A model generated the notes under the pieces. The model did not search any database. It was given only the letters and a program-made list of their open reading frames with translations, and had not been told where the DNA came from. A program made the position numbers and the translations under genes. 64,000 nt of DNA from Rikenellaceae bacterium (lineage in GTDB: Bacteria; Bacteroidota; Bacteroidia; Bacteroidales; Rikenellaceae), in assembly GCA_015059925.1 (NCBI GenBank), contig SUZL01000004.1, forward strand, positions 1 through 64,000, given 5' to 3'. Numbering within the stretch: the stretch's first letter is position 1; each line of letters begins with the position of its first letter. Of this stretch, positions 8,210 to 17,443 are shown piece after piece.

Positions 8210-10270
8210 TTATTTCAACGTCATCTCATCGAACAGATACGAAGCACCTCCGATGCGGTCGATAACGAACAGAACGTAGCGAATATCAACCGAGATATTG
8301 CGGCAGATCGTGGGATCGAACTCCATATCGCTCATCGTCGAACGCCAAGTGCGGTCGAAGTTGATACCGATCAACTCGCCCTTGCCGTTGATCACGGGTG
8401 AGCCCGAGTTACCGCCCGAGGTGTGGTTCGTGGCGAGGAAGCAGACAGCCACCGACTTCTTGCCGTAGATATCCTGTCCCCAGCGGCCGTAATCTTTCGC
8501 GGCGTAGATGTCGCGCAGCACCTGCGGGATGTTGTAGTCATATACGTTGGGATCGTCCTTGGCCATAATGCCGTCGATGGTCGATACGGGGTGGTGATAC
8601 TCCGCGTCGGCATACTCATAACCCGCCACCGTACCGTACGCTACACGCAGCGTGAAGTTAGCATCGGGGTAGAAGGCGCGATCCTTATCCCACTCTCTGA
8701 GCGCGCGCATATAGGGACGATAGTACTGCTCGATCTGGGGCGCGTTGCTCAGGTTGCGGAATGCGTACTGGCGGCTCTTTTCGTTGATCTTGTTGAACAT
8801 ACGCGAGAACTCTACCAGCGCATCACCCTTCACGTCCGAGATGGTGATAGGCTCCTTGCCCAGCAGACGGCTTGCGCGGAACATCGCATCGACATACTTC
8901 TCGGCGCCGCCGTAGTATTTGATCTGCGTCTTCAGGTCGGCGGGCATACGCTCGGGCGCTACGCGGTCGCAGAACTCGGCAACCATACGGCGTGCGATGG
9001 CCTGATCGATGGTCTGGTTGTAGGTCTTGAGGAAGTTCTGGTGAGCGGTCTCCACGTCGAAGGTCTTGCCCTCGGCCTCGGCACGCAAAACCGATGCGTA
9101 GAGCGAACGGGCAAACGTGTAGGCGTTGATCGTGGCGATCGACTCGGTGAAGAGCTCGCGCATATAGTACTCGGGAATAACCTCCGCATAGGCCTTGTGC
9201 ATATCGCTCATCAGCGAAGCGTACTCGGGCTTCGTGGCGGCCCACTTCTCGAACTCGCGCTCGTAGGCCTGCTTCTTTGCCACCGTACCCAAGCGGTTGA
9301 GGCCCAGCACCTCACCCTGCCACTTCTTCCACGCATTGGCGATGCCCGAATAGATGGCGGCGTAGGCGATGCGCACCTCGGCGCTCTTGGCCTGCTCGGC
9401 AGCGATGATGTCCAGACGCTGCGTGCGAAGCGCAATCTTCATCGGGTCGGAAACCTCGGCCACATACTCCACAGCGTCCGAGATGACGTACTCCTGCGTG
9501 TTGCCCGGGAAGCCGTAGATCATCGTGAAGTCGCCCTCATCGACACCCTTGGTCGATACGGTGAAGTGGCGCTTGGGCTGGTAGGGCTTGTTATCCTTCG
9601 AGTAGGCGGCAGGCTCGTTGTTCTGGTCGGCATATACGCGCCAGATCGAGAAGTCGCCCGTGTGGCGGGGCCAGATCCAGTTGTCGGTCTCGCCGCCGAA
9701 CTTACCGATCGACGAGGGGGGCGTACCCACCAGTCGCACGTCGCGGTAGGTCTGATAGACGAAGAGGAACTGCTGGTTGCCGTAGTACATCTGCTCGACC
9801 GATGCGCGGTAGCCCTTGCCCTCCTTTACGGCCTCGGCGATGATATCCTCGGCCTTCTCGCCTGCGGCGATGCGGTCGGTAACCTCCTCCATCTTAACCA
9901 GCAGGCTGACCGTTAGTCCCGGTACGGGCAGCTCCTCGCCACGCGCGTGAGCCCAGTAGCCGTGCGTGAGGTAGTCGTGCTCTACGGACGAGAGGCTCTG
10001 GATTGAGCCGTAGCCGCAGTGGTGGTTCGTGAGGAGCAATCCCTCGGCCGAGAGGAACTCGCCCGTACATCCGCCGCCGAACTGCACAACGGCATCCTTG
10101 AGCGAAGCCTTGTTTACCGAATAGATATCCTCAGCGGTGAGCTTGAAGCCCTTGCTTCGCATATCCTTGATGCGTGAGCCGATCAGGCTCGGCAACCACA
10201 TACCCTCATCGGCCTGTGCCGTGAGGAACGAGAGGCACATCAGCGCGCCTACAAAGATTTTCTTTATCAT
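8210..10270 (-). CDS. S46 family dipeptidyl-peptidase (DPP7/DPP11-like)
   Basis: A 686-residue secreted serine peptidase with a signal peptide ending at TAQA. The catalytic histidine is in LLTNHHCGYG near residue 85, and the nucleophile serine is in GGNSGSPV near residue 620, with the family-typical ISVDIRYVLF following. S46 enzymes remove dipeptides from peptide N termini in the periplasm and support growth on protein, as studied in Porphyromonas. The residue that sets DPP7 (broad) versus DPP11 (acidic) specificity was not assigned. The gene is monocistronic and has its own terminator. Confidence 0.93.
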   Translation of the reverse strand: MIKKIFVGALMCLSFLTAQADEGMWLPSLIGSRIKDMRSKGFKLTAEDIYSVNKASLKDAVVQFGGGCTGEFLSAEGLLLTNHHCGYGSIQSLSSVEHDYLTHGYWAHARGEELPVPGLTVSLLVKMEEVTDRIAAGEKAEDIIAEAVKEGKGYRASVEQMYYGNQQFLFVYQTYRDVRLVGTPPSSIGKFGGETDNWIWPRHTGDFSIWRVYADQNNEPAAYSKDNKPYQPKRHFTVSTKGVDEGDFTMIYGFPGNTQEYVISDAVEYVAEVSDPMKIALRTQRLDIIAAEQAKSAEVRIAYAAIYSGIANAWKKWQGEVLGLNRLGTVAKKQAYEREFEKWAATKPEYASLMSDMHKAYAEVIPEYYMRELFTESIATINAYTFARSLYASVLRAEAEGKTFDVETAHQNFLKTYNQTIDQAIARRMVAEFCDRVAPERMPADLKTQIKYYGGAEKYVDAMFRASRLLGKEPITISDVKGDALVEFSRMFNKINEKSRQYAFRNLSNAPQIEQYYRPYMRALREWDKDRAFYPDANFTLRVAYGTVAGYEYADAEYHHPVSTIDGIMAKDDPNVYDYNIPQVLRDIYAAKDYGRWGQDIYGKKSVAVCFLATNHTSGGNSGSPVINGKGELIGINFDRTWRSTMSDMEFDPTICRNISVDIRYVLFVIDRIGGASYLFDEMTLK

Positions 10271-10338
10271 AAGTTTGTGTTATTAGTTTTCGTGCGAGCA
10301 AAAATATATAAAATGTCTGAAATGGCCTAATCCATACG

Positions 10339-11523
10339 CTATTTCTTCTCCTCGGCAAACAACGCGCGGGCAATACCCATCTCCAGACCGCGCAGCTCGG
10401 CCAGACCGCGCATACGTCCGTAGCACGAATATCCGGGGTTCGAGCGGCGCTCCAGATCGTCGCACATCTGGTGTCCGTGGTCGGGGCGCATCGGTATCGA
10501 GCGGCCGTAGCGCTGCTGAATCTCGAGCAGGGCGTACATCACATCCCACATCGGCACGTCGCCCTCCAAGTGGTTATCCTCCTGAAAGTTACCCTCCTCG
10601 TCGCGGCGTGTCGAGCGCAGGTGAACGAAGCCCACCCTCTCGCCAAACTCGCGCATCATCGCCGGAAGGTCGTTGTCGCCCCTCACGCCAAACGAACCCG
10701 TGCAGAGGCACAAGCCGTTCGAGCGGTTGGGCACAGCCTCCACCAGACGGCGGAAATCCTCGGCCGTTGACATTATGCGCGGCAGCCCCAGAATCGGGTA
10801 GGGGGGATCGTCGGGGTGGATGACCATCTCCGATCCACACTCGTCGGCTACGGGGCACACCTCGCTGAGGAAGTAGATCAGATTCTGGCGCAGCTGCTCG
10901 GCATCAATATCCTTGTAGCGATCCAGCGCCTGCTGGAACTGCTCCACCGTGAAGCTCTCCTCCGAGCCGGGCAGACCGGCAATCATATTGCGCGTCAGAC
11001 GCTCGCGCTCCTCGGCCGTCATCTCGTCATAACGGGCCTTCGCCTTGGCCTGCTCCTCGGCCGAGTATTCGGCCTCGGCACCCGGGCGCTTGAGGATGAA
11101 GAGGTCGAAGGCCACAAATGCCGCACGCTCGAAACGCAGCGCACGCGAGCCATCCTCCACCTCGAACGAAAGGTCGGTGCGAGTCCAATCCAGCACGGGC
11201 ATAAAGTTGTAGGTGATGCAGTGGATGCCGCACTCGGCGAGGTTGCGAATCGACTGTTTGTAGTTGTCGATATAGCGCTGATAATCACCCTCCTGCGTCT
11301 TGATATGCTCGTGAACGGGAACGCTCTCCACGACGCTCCACCGTAGGCCTGCCTCGGCCACCATCTGCTGTCGAGAGCGAATCTCCTCCACGGGCCACAC
11401 CTCGCCATTGGGGATGTGGTGCAGGGCGTGAACGATGTCCGTAGCACCTGCCTGACGTATGTTGCTCAGCGTGACGGGATCCGAGGGCCCGTACCAACGC
11501 CAAGATTGAGTACACAATATCAT
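10339..11523 (-). CDS. uxuA: Mannonate dehydratase
   Basis: A 394-residue enzyme of normal UxuA length. It dehydrates D-mannonate to 2-keto-3-deoxy-D-gluconate in the glucuronate pathway. Family segments include the metal-site regions IHPDDPP and CTGSFGVR, and RPDHGHQM near the C terminus. It lies 14 bp after an SDR gene on the same strand, and the two most likely form the uxuB-uxuA unit. KDG kinase and aldolase genes are not in the window. Confidence 0.95.
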   Translation of the reverse strand: MILCTQSWRWYGPSDPVTLSNIRQAGATDIVHALHHIPNGEVWPVEEIRSRQQMVAEAGLRWSVVESVPVHEHIKTQEGDYQRYIDNYKQSIRNLAECGIHCITYNFMPVLDWTRTDLSFEVEDGSRALRFERAAFVAFDLFILKRPGAEAEYSAEEQAKAKARYDEMTAEERERLTRNMIAGLPGSEESFTVEQFQQALDRYKDIDAEQLRQNLIYFLSEVCPVADECGSEMVIHPDDPPYPILGLPRIMSTAEDFRRLVEAVPNRSNGLCLCTGSFGVRGDNDLPAMMREFGERVGFVHLRSTRRDEEGNFQEDNHLEGDVPMWDVMYALLEIQQRYGRSIPMRPDHGHQMCDDLERRSNPGYSCYGRMRGLAELRGLEMGIARALFAEEKK

Positions 11524-11537
11524 AATTTTCGGGGAAT

Positions 11538-12350
11538 TTAGATTGAAAATGCGTCAAAGCCGCCATCCACGACGGTCAGCGTACCCGTAACGAACTTCGA
11601 GGCATCCGAAGCCAGCCACTGCAACGTGCCGAGCAGCTCCTCGGGCTCGCCGAAGCGCTTGAAGGGCGTGTGTGCGATGATGGTCTCGGCACGCGGTGTG
11701 AGCGAGCCGTCGGGGTTGGTCAGCAGGTCGCGGTTCTGGTTGGTCAGCAGGAAGCCCGGCGCAACGGCATTCACGCGGAATCCCTCGCCAAACTTCATCG
11801 CCAACTCGCCGCACATATACTTCGTCCAGTTTATCACGGCCGCCTTCGCCACGCCATAGCCTGCCACGCGCGTCAAAGGACGCAGCGCCGCCTCCGAGGC
11901 GATGTTGATGATCGAGCCGCCGCCCTGCTCCACCATAGCCTTCACGAAGATCATCGTGGGCAGAATCGTACCGAAGAGGTTGAGCTCCACAACGCCGCGC
12001 ACAGCCTCGATGTCCAGATCGAAGATGGTCTTGTCGGGCGGAACGGTGGCCGCCGCCTGATTGCCGCCCGCGCCGTTGATCAGAACGTCGATGCGACCAT
12101 ATTTTTCCATAATAGCCTCGTAGCAACGCTCCAGCGACTCCTTGCACAACACGTTGCACTCCAAGAAGATAGCCTCGCCGCCTGCCTCGCGTGCCTCACG
12201 CTCCAGACGCTCGCCCGCCTCGCGGTTGCGGCCCAAGATTACGACGCTCGCACCCTCGTCGGCAAAGTGCTCAACCATCGACGATCCGAGAATGCCCGTA
12301 GCACCCGTGATCACGATAACTTTTCCTTTTACGCTAAATAGATCTTTCAT
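11538..12350 (-). CDS. uxuB: SDR-type D-mannonate oxidoreductase (fructuronate reductase)
   Basis: A 270-residue short-chain dehydrogenase. It has TGATGILG for NAD(P) binding, the NGAGG motif, and the active-site serine and YGVAK. SDR-type D-mannonate oxidoreductases replace the long UxuB of E. coli in Bacillus and many Bacteroidetes; they interconvert D-fructuronate and D-mannonate. Adjacency to uxuA is the main evidence for this substrate, since motifs alone give only the SDR family. Both genes appear to be read from the promoter at 12399-12430. Confidence 0.85.
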   Translation of the reverse strand: MKDLFSVKGKVIVITGATGILGSSMVEHFADEGASVVILGRNREAGERLEREAREAGGEAIFLECNVLCKESLERCYEAIMEKYGRIDVLINGAGGNQAAATVPPDKTIFDLDIEAVRGVVELNLFGTILPTMIFVKAMVEQGGGSIINIASEAALRPLTRVAGYGVAKAAVINWTKYMCGELAMKFGEGFRVNAVAPGFLLTNQNRDLLTNPDGSLTPRAETIIAHTPFKRFGEPEELLGTLQWLASDASKFVTGTLTVVDGGFDAFSI

Positions 12351-12398
12351 TTTGTATAGGTTTTATTTATATTTTTCGGTAATTCTCGCCTAACTTAA

Positions 12399-12430
12399 CA
12401 AAGATAGCGACTCTCGGTGAGAAATGCAAA
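12399..12430 (-). promoter_or_regulatory. Promoter of uxuB-uxuA
   Basis: On the minus strand, TTTG (12427-12430), 20 bases, TATCTTTG (12399-12406), a full match. The TTTG box is the first part of the dispersed TTTGCATTT-type repeat at 12422-12452. Confidence 0.7.
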
Positions 12431-12452
12431 ATTCAAAATTCAAAATGCAGAA
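12422..12452 (-). repeat. AT-rich GAATTTTGCATTT repeat, copy 1
   Basis: A short array of TTTTGAATT and TTTTGCATT units, here on the minus strand. Similar arrays lie at 31500, 38671, 47065, 51981 and 56091. Confidence 0.65.
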
Positions 12453-12466
12453 TTAATAAATACGTC

Positions 12467-12534
12467 ATTCCACATTTTCACATCGTTTTGCTTTGCTGAT
12501 ACTGCAGTAGCGTCTATGTGAAAATGATTGGAAT
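12467..12534. repeat. Inverted repeat in the uxuB upstream region
   Basis: Arms ATTCCACATTTTCACAT (12467-12483) and its near complement (12516-12534, with two extra bases) enclose 32 bases. No open frame or known element was recognised. A TACCTTTG -7-like box follows at 12536-12543. Confidence 0.5.
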
Positions 12535-12579
12535 CTACCTTTGTCGAAAATAGCTTGCTGATACCAAATTATTTTTCAC

Positions 12580-12742
12580 GCAACTTTTTCCGAAAAAGTT
12601 GCACAAAAAGGCCGCAAGGCACAATTTGCGGGGTCGGCGCGTCGGCGTCGGTAAAATGGATGCTACGCACTTTTGAAGCAATCAAAAGGTCTCCATTTTT
12701 TAACCCTCCGCCGACGCGCCGCCCTTTTTCCGCAAATTCTGC
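12580..12742. repeat. Hairpin plus 124-bp imperfect palindrome
   Basis: A perfect hairpin GCAACTTTTT/AAAAAGTTGC (12580-12602) is followed by a large palindrome centred near 12680. The palindrome pairs GCACAATTTGCGG with CCGCAAATTCTGC, CGGCGCGTCGGCG with CGCCGACGCGCCG, GTAAAATGGA with TCCATTTTTTAAC, and ACTTTTGA with TCAAAAGGT. No gene is visible, and it fills most of the 644-bp gap. A small non-autonomous mobile element or a structured RNA are the two readings. Confidence 0.6.
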
Positions 12743-12855
12743 AGTGCGGTTTTTTACTCCTCTACATAAGGGAAGGTGTTCATAAAGACAAGGAAAATAA
12801 TTTCTGCAACAAAGAACGTAAACCCTCCCATTTCACCCGATGCAATAATTTAATC

Positions 12856-12873
12856 ATTATACTTTAGTATAAT
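12856..12873. promoter_or_regulatory. Operator-like palindrome upstream of the Gfo/Idh/MocA gene
   Basis: An 18-bp perfect palindrome with centre TTTA (core TATACTTTAGTATA) just upstream of the -33 box of the promoter at 12877-12907. A related palindrome, TTGTACTTTAGTACAA, lies upstream of proS at 38627-38642. A dimeric regulator site is inferred. Confidence 0.45.
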
Positions 12874-12876
12874 AAT

Positions 12877-12907
12877 TTTGCCGTTCGGAATTTATCGCGT
12901 AACTTTA
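12877..12907 (+). promoter_or_regulatory. Promoter of the Gfo/Idh/MocA-DUF1080 unit
   Basis: TTTG (12877-12880), 19 bases, TAACTTTA (12900-12907), one mismatch from the consensus -7 box. The first start codon is 87 bases downstream. Confidence 0.65.
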
Positions 12908-12994
12908 CGGCACAAAATTCCTCTGAAAAGAGACAACAACGGGAGAACAACCAAAAACCTAAACTGAGAACAACTAACATAAAATACTCAAATT

Positions 12995-14290
12995 ATGGCA
13001 ATCAACAGAAAAGAATTTCTAAAATCTCTGGGTGGACTGGCCGCGCTGACCATCATTCCGCGCCGTGTACTCGGAGGTGAGGGACACATCGCTCCCAACG
13101 ACCAATTGACCAAGGGTATCATCGGTATGGGCGGCATCGGATTCAGCGAGAACCACTTCTCGAGCGACGAGAAGTGCCGTCTGGTGGCTGTTTGCGACGT
13201 CGATGACGTGCATCTGGAGAAGGGCGTGCGCCTCTCGAAGGAGCGTCTGGGCCAGACCGTCAAGGGCTACCACCTCTACCGCGATCTGATCCTCGACCCC
13301 AACGTCGATGTAGTTCACATCGCCACACCTCCCCATTGGCACGCGCTGATGGCTGTCGAGGCTGCCAAGGCGGGCAAGGATATCTGGTGCGAGAAGCCTA
13401 TGACACGCACCATCGGCGAGGGTAAGCGCGTGATGGAGGCCGTACGTCAGAATGGCCGCATCTTCCGCCTCAACACTTGGTTCCGTTTCAAGGATACGTT
13501 CTACGGTCTGGGCACAACGGTGCAGCCGCTGAAGAAGCTGGTCGATAGTGGTCTTCTGGGTTGGCCTTTGAAGGTTACCATCTCGGGCTATACGGGCTTT
13601 AACTGGAAGTTCTTCTGGGTAGGTAAGGAGAATCTGGTCGAGCAGCCCATCCCGAAGAACCTCGATTACGACCTCTGGCTCGGCCCCGCACCCTACAAAC
13701 CTTACAACGTACACCGTACCCATCAGACCTTCCGTGGCTATTGGGACTACGACGGTGGCGGTCTGGGCGATATGGGCCAGCACTATATCGACCCCGTGCA
13801 GTACATCTTGGGTAAGGACGGCACCTCGCCCGTGAAGGTTGAGGTCGATGCTCCCGAGCAGCACTGGGATGCTATCGGAACGTGGCGCAAGATTGTCTAT
13901 ACCTACGAGGATGGCTGCCAGATCATCCTTCAGGGTGAGCAGCACGGCGATCCCACCGCTCCCTACATCGAGGGCCCCAAGGGCAAGCTCTATCAGGGTT
14001 TCCGTTGCGAGCTGAACGGTCAGCCCGCACACAACATTATGGATCTGCTCTCGGAGCTTCCCGATCCCGAGCCGCAGAATACCGACTTTATCAAGTGTAT
14101 CCACTCGCGCGAGAAGTTCGCCTTGAACGAGATCAATGGATTCCGTTCGGCTACGATCGTCAATATGGGCCTCTGCGCTCTGCGCCTGAACCGCACGCTG
14201 GAGTTCGATCCCGTCAAGTTGCAGTTTATCAATGACGACGCGGCCAACGCCCTGATCGATCAGCCTATGCGCGCACCTTGGACATTTTAA
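12995..14290 (+). CDS. Gfo/Idh/MocA family oxidoreductase, probably exported
   Basis: A 431-residue NAD(P)-dependent oxidoreductase. The N terminus (NRKEFLKSLG followed by a hydrophobic stretch and a basic RR) resembles a Tat-type leader, so export is likely. The Rossmann part contains GMGGIG, and the family lysine is in CEKPMTRT near residue 133. A C-terminal Gfo/Idh/MocA domain includes GDMGQHYIDPV. In Bacteroidetes such enzymes oxidise sugars or glycosides at C3, and partner DUF1080 proteins act on the 3-keto products. A DUF1080 gene follows after 25 bases, supporting that role. The glycoside substrate is unknown. Confidence 0.85.
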   Translation: MAINRKEFLKSLGGLAALTIIPRRVLGGEGHIAPNDQLTKGIIGMGGIGFSENHFSSDEKCRLVAVCDVDDVHLEKGVRLSKERLGQTVKGYHLYRDLILDPNVDVVHIATPPHWHALMAVEAAKAGKDIWCEKPMTRTIGEGKRVMEAVRQNGRIFRLNTWFRFKDTFYGLGTTVQPLKKLVDSGLLGWPLKVTISGYTGFNWKFFWVGKENLVEQPIPKNLDYDLWLGPAPYKPYNVHRTHQTFRGYWDYDGGGLGDMGQHYIDPVQYILGKDGTSPVKVEVDAPEQHWDAIGTWRKIVYTYEDGCQIILQGEQHGDPTAPYIEGPKGKLYQGFRCELNGQPAHNIMDLLSELPDPEPQNTDFIKCIHSREKFALNEINGFRSATIVNMGLCALRLNRTLEFDPVKLQFINDDAANALIDQPMRAPWTF

Positions 14291-14315
14291 TTAACCCGTA
14301 AAAAGAGTGAAAACG

Positions 14316-17105
14316 ATGAAAAGACTATTCATATTGTTTGCATTGATGGTTCTGCCTTTGGCCTCCGTTAATGCACAGGATGCGCGCAACCGTGCCACCT
14401 CGACCATCATCTCGGATGCGTTGGCACAGATGCCCGCCCAGACTCAGCAGATTTATAATCAGACGATGGCCGAGCTTGCCGCAACGGGTGCCGAGGGTAT
14501 CGAGATGTTGGCTCTTATGCTCGAGCCTATGGCCGAGGGCGTGAACAACTCGCCCGTCGAGTATGCCGTAAATGGCGTAGCTTCGTACGTCTCGAAGGAT
14601 GGCGCCGCCCAGCGCGATGGCGTTCGTGCGGGACTGAAGGCCGCTATCGCCAAGACCACCAACAACCCCAACAAGGCATTCCTTATGACCGCCCTGCAGA
14701 TTTGTGCTACGGCTGACGATGCACACTTCTTTGCCGAGCATCTCAAGGATCAGTATATGGCTCCCTTTGCCGCTCGCGCATTGGCATCGGTTAAGGGTAC
14801 GGACCACGCTGTCGAGCACCTGATGGCCGAGCAGGCCGAGAATGGCATCAGCAAGGTGCTGTTGGCGCAGATCGCATCGTACAAGAGCCACTTCCACGGT
14901 GGCGAGCCTATCCTTATCGAGTGGCTAAATGACGCAACGCCCGAGCTCAAGACTCAGATCTACACCGCTCTGGGTGCTTGGGGTGGCCACGACTCAGCGA
15001 AGGTGCTGGCCGCTGCTGCCAAGGAGGTAGGCTACACCTACGAATCAACCAACGCCTACGGCTCATACCTGCGTCTGTTGAGCGGCCATCTTCTCAAGCA
15101 CGATGAGAAGGCCGTTGAGAAGGCTGCCAAGCAGCTGCTCAAGGTCGAGAAGCCCAACGTGCGCATCGCAGGTCTGGAACTGCTGGCGCAGATCAAGGGC
15201 GAGGCTATTATGCCTCTGGTCGTTAAGGCTATCAAGGGCGACTGCCACGAGTTCCGCTATGGCGCTATGCGCGTTGCCGAGCAGTTTGCCAACGATGCAA
15301 CCTACGCTACCGTTGCCGCTCAGCTCAACGACAAGGCCGACGCTTCGCAGACGGTTGATATTCTGAATTGGCTCGGTGCCAACCACGCCGCCGAGCAGGT
15401 TGCGGCTGTTGCCTCGTACGTTGGCTCGGCAAACGACGATGTGGCCGTTGCCGCTATCGCTGCCGCATCGAAGATGGGTGGCGACGTAGCGCTGAAGGCG
15501 CTGATCGACCGCACCGTGAATGGCAAGGATAACAAGACCGTAGATGAGGCTCTGGTTGCAGGTCTGCTCTCATTCAACGGCTCGATTGGAGAGGAGCTGG
15601 TTCGCGTGATGGATACCAACTCTCACGCGCGCGCCATCTCAAAGCAGGTGCTGACCACACGCCGCATCCCCGCCGCAGCATCGAAGGTGCTCGTATGGGT
15701 TGATAACGGTGGCGACGATTCGGCCATCCCCGCCCTTACGACCAACGCCGTTGAGGCCAACTTCTCGGCGCTGTGCAATCTCTTCGAGCAGGGCAAGCCT
15801 ATGGGTGATGCTATCCTGAAGGCTATCCAGCTCAAATCGGCTACCGAGCAGGCCGCTATGATTCAGGAGCGTATGGCCAAGGCCGGTGCCAAGAAGCACA
15901 TCTACTATCCCATCCTCGCCGCTACCGGCGCGAAGGAGGCCGTAGCTCCCATCGTCGAGGGCTATAAGTCATCGACGGGCGATGCACAGAAGTCGGCTTT
16001 CGCAGGCCTGTGCGCTCTCAACGACGACAGCGTTCTGCCCACCCTTCTGGAGGCTGCTGCACAGCCCGCACTCAAGGATGAGGCCGTAGCTCGCTACATC
16101 GCTCTGACCACCGCATCGACCACGCTGAGCAACGATCAGAAGTATATGAATCTGCGCCGCGCATTGGAGACCAACCCCTCTACCGCGCTGAAGAATCGCG
16201 CCCTGAGCGCCCTCTCACCCACGCAGACCTATCCCGCGATGATGCTCGCCGCACAGTATATGGATGCCGAGGCTACGGCTCAGGCCGCTGCCAACACCGT
16301 TCTGGAGATCGCCACCAAGCACCCCGAGTTCTACTCGGCCGAGGTTAAGGCCCTGCTGGAGAAGGTTGCCGCTACGGTGAACGATGGCGACGCTGTGTAT
16401 AAGCGCAAGGACATCGAGAATTTTATCAACGAGAATAAGGAGAGCGGCTCGAAGTCGATCCTGACCACACTCTCTGCCGAGGAGCAGAAGGAGGGTTTTG
16501 TGATGTTGTTCGATGGCCAGAATATGGATGCTTGGACGGGCAACGTCGAGGCCTACCAGCCCATCAACGGCTCGATGTACGTTACGGCCGCCTATGGCAC
16601 TACGGGCAACCTCTACACCAAGAAGGAGTACTCGGACTTCGTTCTGCGCTTTGAGTTCTGCTTCGAGCGCGACGGTGTGAACAACGGTATCGGTATCCGC
16701 ACCCCGATGGGTGTCGATGCAGCATACCACGGTATGGAGATTCAGGTGCTGCACCACGACTCGCCCATCTACAAGAACCTGCGCGAGTATCAGGTACACG
16801 GCTCGGTGTATGGCATCATCCCCGCCAAGCGTATCAAGTGGGGCCCGCTGGGCGAGTGGCACGAGGAGGAGATCCGCGTCAAGGGCGACCGCATCACCGT
16901 TACGGTTGATGGCGTTGTGATTGTCGATGGCAACATCCGCACTGCAACCCGCGGCCACAACGTAGCACCCGACGGCAGCGACAAGAACCCCTACACGGTT
17001 GATAAGCTCAACCACCCCGGCCTATTCAACAAGAAGGGCCACATCGGCCTTCTCGGCCACGGCGAGGGCCTGCGCTACCGCAACATCCGCGTGAAGGAGT
17101 TGTAA
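14316..17105 (+). CDS. HEAT-like repeat protein with C-terminal DUF1080 (3-keto-disaccharide hydrolase) domain
   Basis: A 929-residue secreted protein with signal peptide MKRLFILF...VNAQ. Residues about 20-700 are alanine-rich helical repeats resembling HEAT repeats. From about residue 725, GFVMLFDGQNMDAWTG begins a DUF1080 domain (Pfam 3-keto-disaccharide hydrolase) with YHGMEIQVLHHD and a closing GHIGLLGHGEGLRYRNIRV. Many DUF1080 proteins are only about 250 residues, so the long repeat part is the striking feature; it may bind partners or glycans. A GTG nine bases upstream (14307) is a possible but less likely start. Cotranscription with the oxidoreductase suggests sequential oxidation and cleavage of glycosides. 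Confidence 0.85.
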   Translation: MKRLFILFALMVLPLASVNAQDARNRATSTIISDALAQMPAQTQQIYNQTMAELAATGAEGIEMLALMLEPMAEGVNNSPVEYAVNGVASYVSKDGAAQRDGVRAGLKAAIAKTTNNPNKAFLMTALQICATADDAHFFAEHLKDQYMAPFAARALASVKGTDHAVEHLMAEQAENGISKVLLAQIASYKSHFHGGEPILIEWLNDATPELKTQIYTALGAWGGHDSAKVLAAAAKEVGYTYESTNAYGSYLRLLSGHLLKHDEKAVEKAAKQLLKVEKPNVRIAGLELLAQIKGEAIMPLVVKAIKGDCHEFRYGAMRVAEQFANDATYATVAAQLNDKADASQTVDILNWLGANHAAEQVAAVASYVGSANDDVAVAAIAAASKMGGDVALKALIDRTVNGKDNKTVDEALVAGLLSFNGSIGEELVRVMDTNSHARAISKQVLTTRRIPAAASKVLVWVDNGGDDSAIPALTTNAVEANFSALCNLFEQGKPMGDAILKAIQLKSATEQAAMIQERMAKAGAKKHIYYPILAATGAKEAVAPIVEGYKSSTGDAQKSAFAGLCALNDDSVLPTLLEAAAQPALKDEAVARYIALTTASTTLSNDQKYMNLRRALETNPSTALKNRALSALSPTQTYPAMMLAAQYMDAEATAQAAANTVLEIATKHPEFYSAEVKALLEKVAATVNDGDAVYKRKDIENFINENKESGSKSILTTLSAEEQKEGFVMLFDGQNMDAWTGNVEAYQPINGSMYVTAAYGTTGNLYTKKEYSDFVLRFEFCFERDGVNNGIGIRTPMGVDAAYHGMEIQVLHHDSPIYKNLREYQVHGSVYGIIPAKRIKWGPLGEWHEEEIRVKGDRITVTVDGVVIVDGNIRTATRGHNVAPDGSDKNPYTVDKLNHPGLFNKKGHIGLLGHGEGLRYRNIRVKEL

Positions 17106-17126
17106 TGGCCTACATACATTATATAT

Positions 17127-17156
17127 AAAGGATGCCCGCTTGGGCATCCTTTTTTT
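17127..17156 (+). terminator. Terminator of the Gfo/Idh-DUF1080 unit
   Basis: Stem AAAGGATGCCC with GGGCATCCTTT and a T run, 22 bases after the stop codon. Confidence 0.9.
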
Positions 17157-17176
17157 GTTGAGCGGACGCTGCGTGA

Positions 17177-17302
17177 AAGCCTTTCAACGCTCCGCTCACG
17201 TCCCACTCCGATCTTAAGGCGATGCAACCGTATGTCCAATTGCATAGCAAGGGTAAGGATAGGGTGATTGATGCTATCGATGCAGCGTTTGACGGTAAAT
17301 AG
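17177..17302 (+). pseudogene. Possible C-terminal remnant of a tyrosine recombinase
   Basis: An open stretch with no start codon encodes a tail containing HSDLKAMQPYV and ends in a normal stop codon. The spacing from His-Ser to Tyr (nine residues) matches the box II region of tyrosine recombinases, where the last tyrosine is the nucleophile. Only about 40 residues remain, so the whole catalytic core is missing. Chance similarity cannot be excluded. A hairpin terminator follows at 17335-17364, as expected for the end of a lost gene. It borders the efflux operon on its left side. Confidence 0.35.
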
Positions 17303-17334
17303 TGTATTCAATCTTCGGGTATATTCAAAAATAT

Positions 17335-17364
17335 CGGCAGCCACTTAATTGCGACTGCCGTTTT
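17335..17364 (+). terminator. Hairpin terminator after the recombinase-like remnant
   Basis: CGGCAG (17335-17340) pairs with CTGCCG (17355-17360) and is followed by TTTT. The stem is short, so this is a weak call. Confidence 0.45.
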
Positions 17365-17410
17365 CTGTATTCGGTTATATCAAAGAGTTATTCGAAAATT
17401 GATAAAAGAG

Positions 17411-17441
17411 TTTGTAAAAGGAGAAATTTTATTTACTTTTG
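17411..17441 (+). promoter_or_regulatory. Promoter of the efflux operon
   Basis: TTTG (17411-17414), 19 bases, TACTTTTG (17434-17441), a full consensus match, 43 bases before the tetR-family start codon. Confidence 0.75.
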
Positions 17442-17443
17442 TA

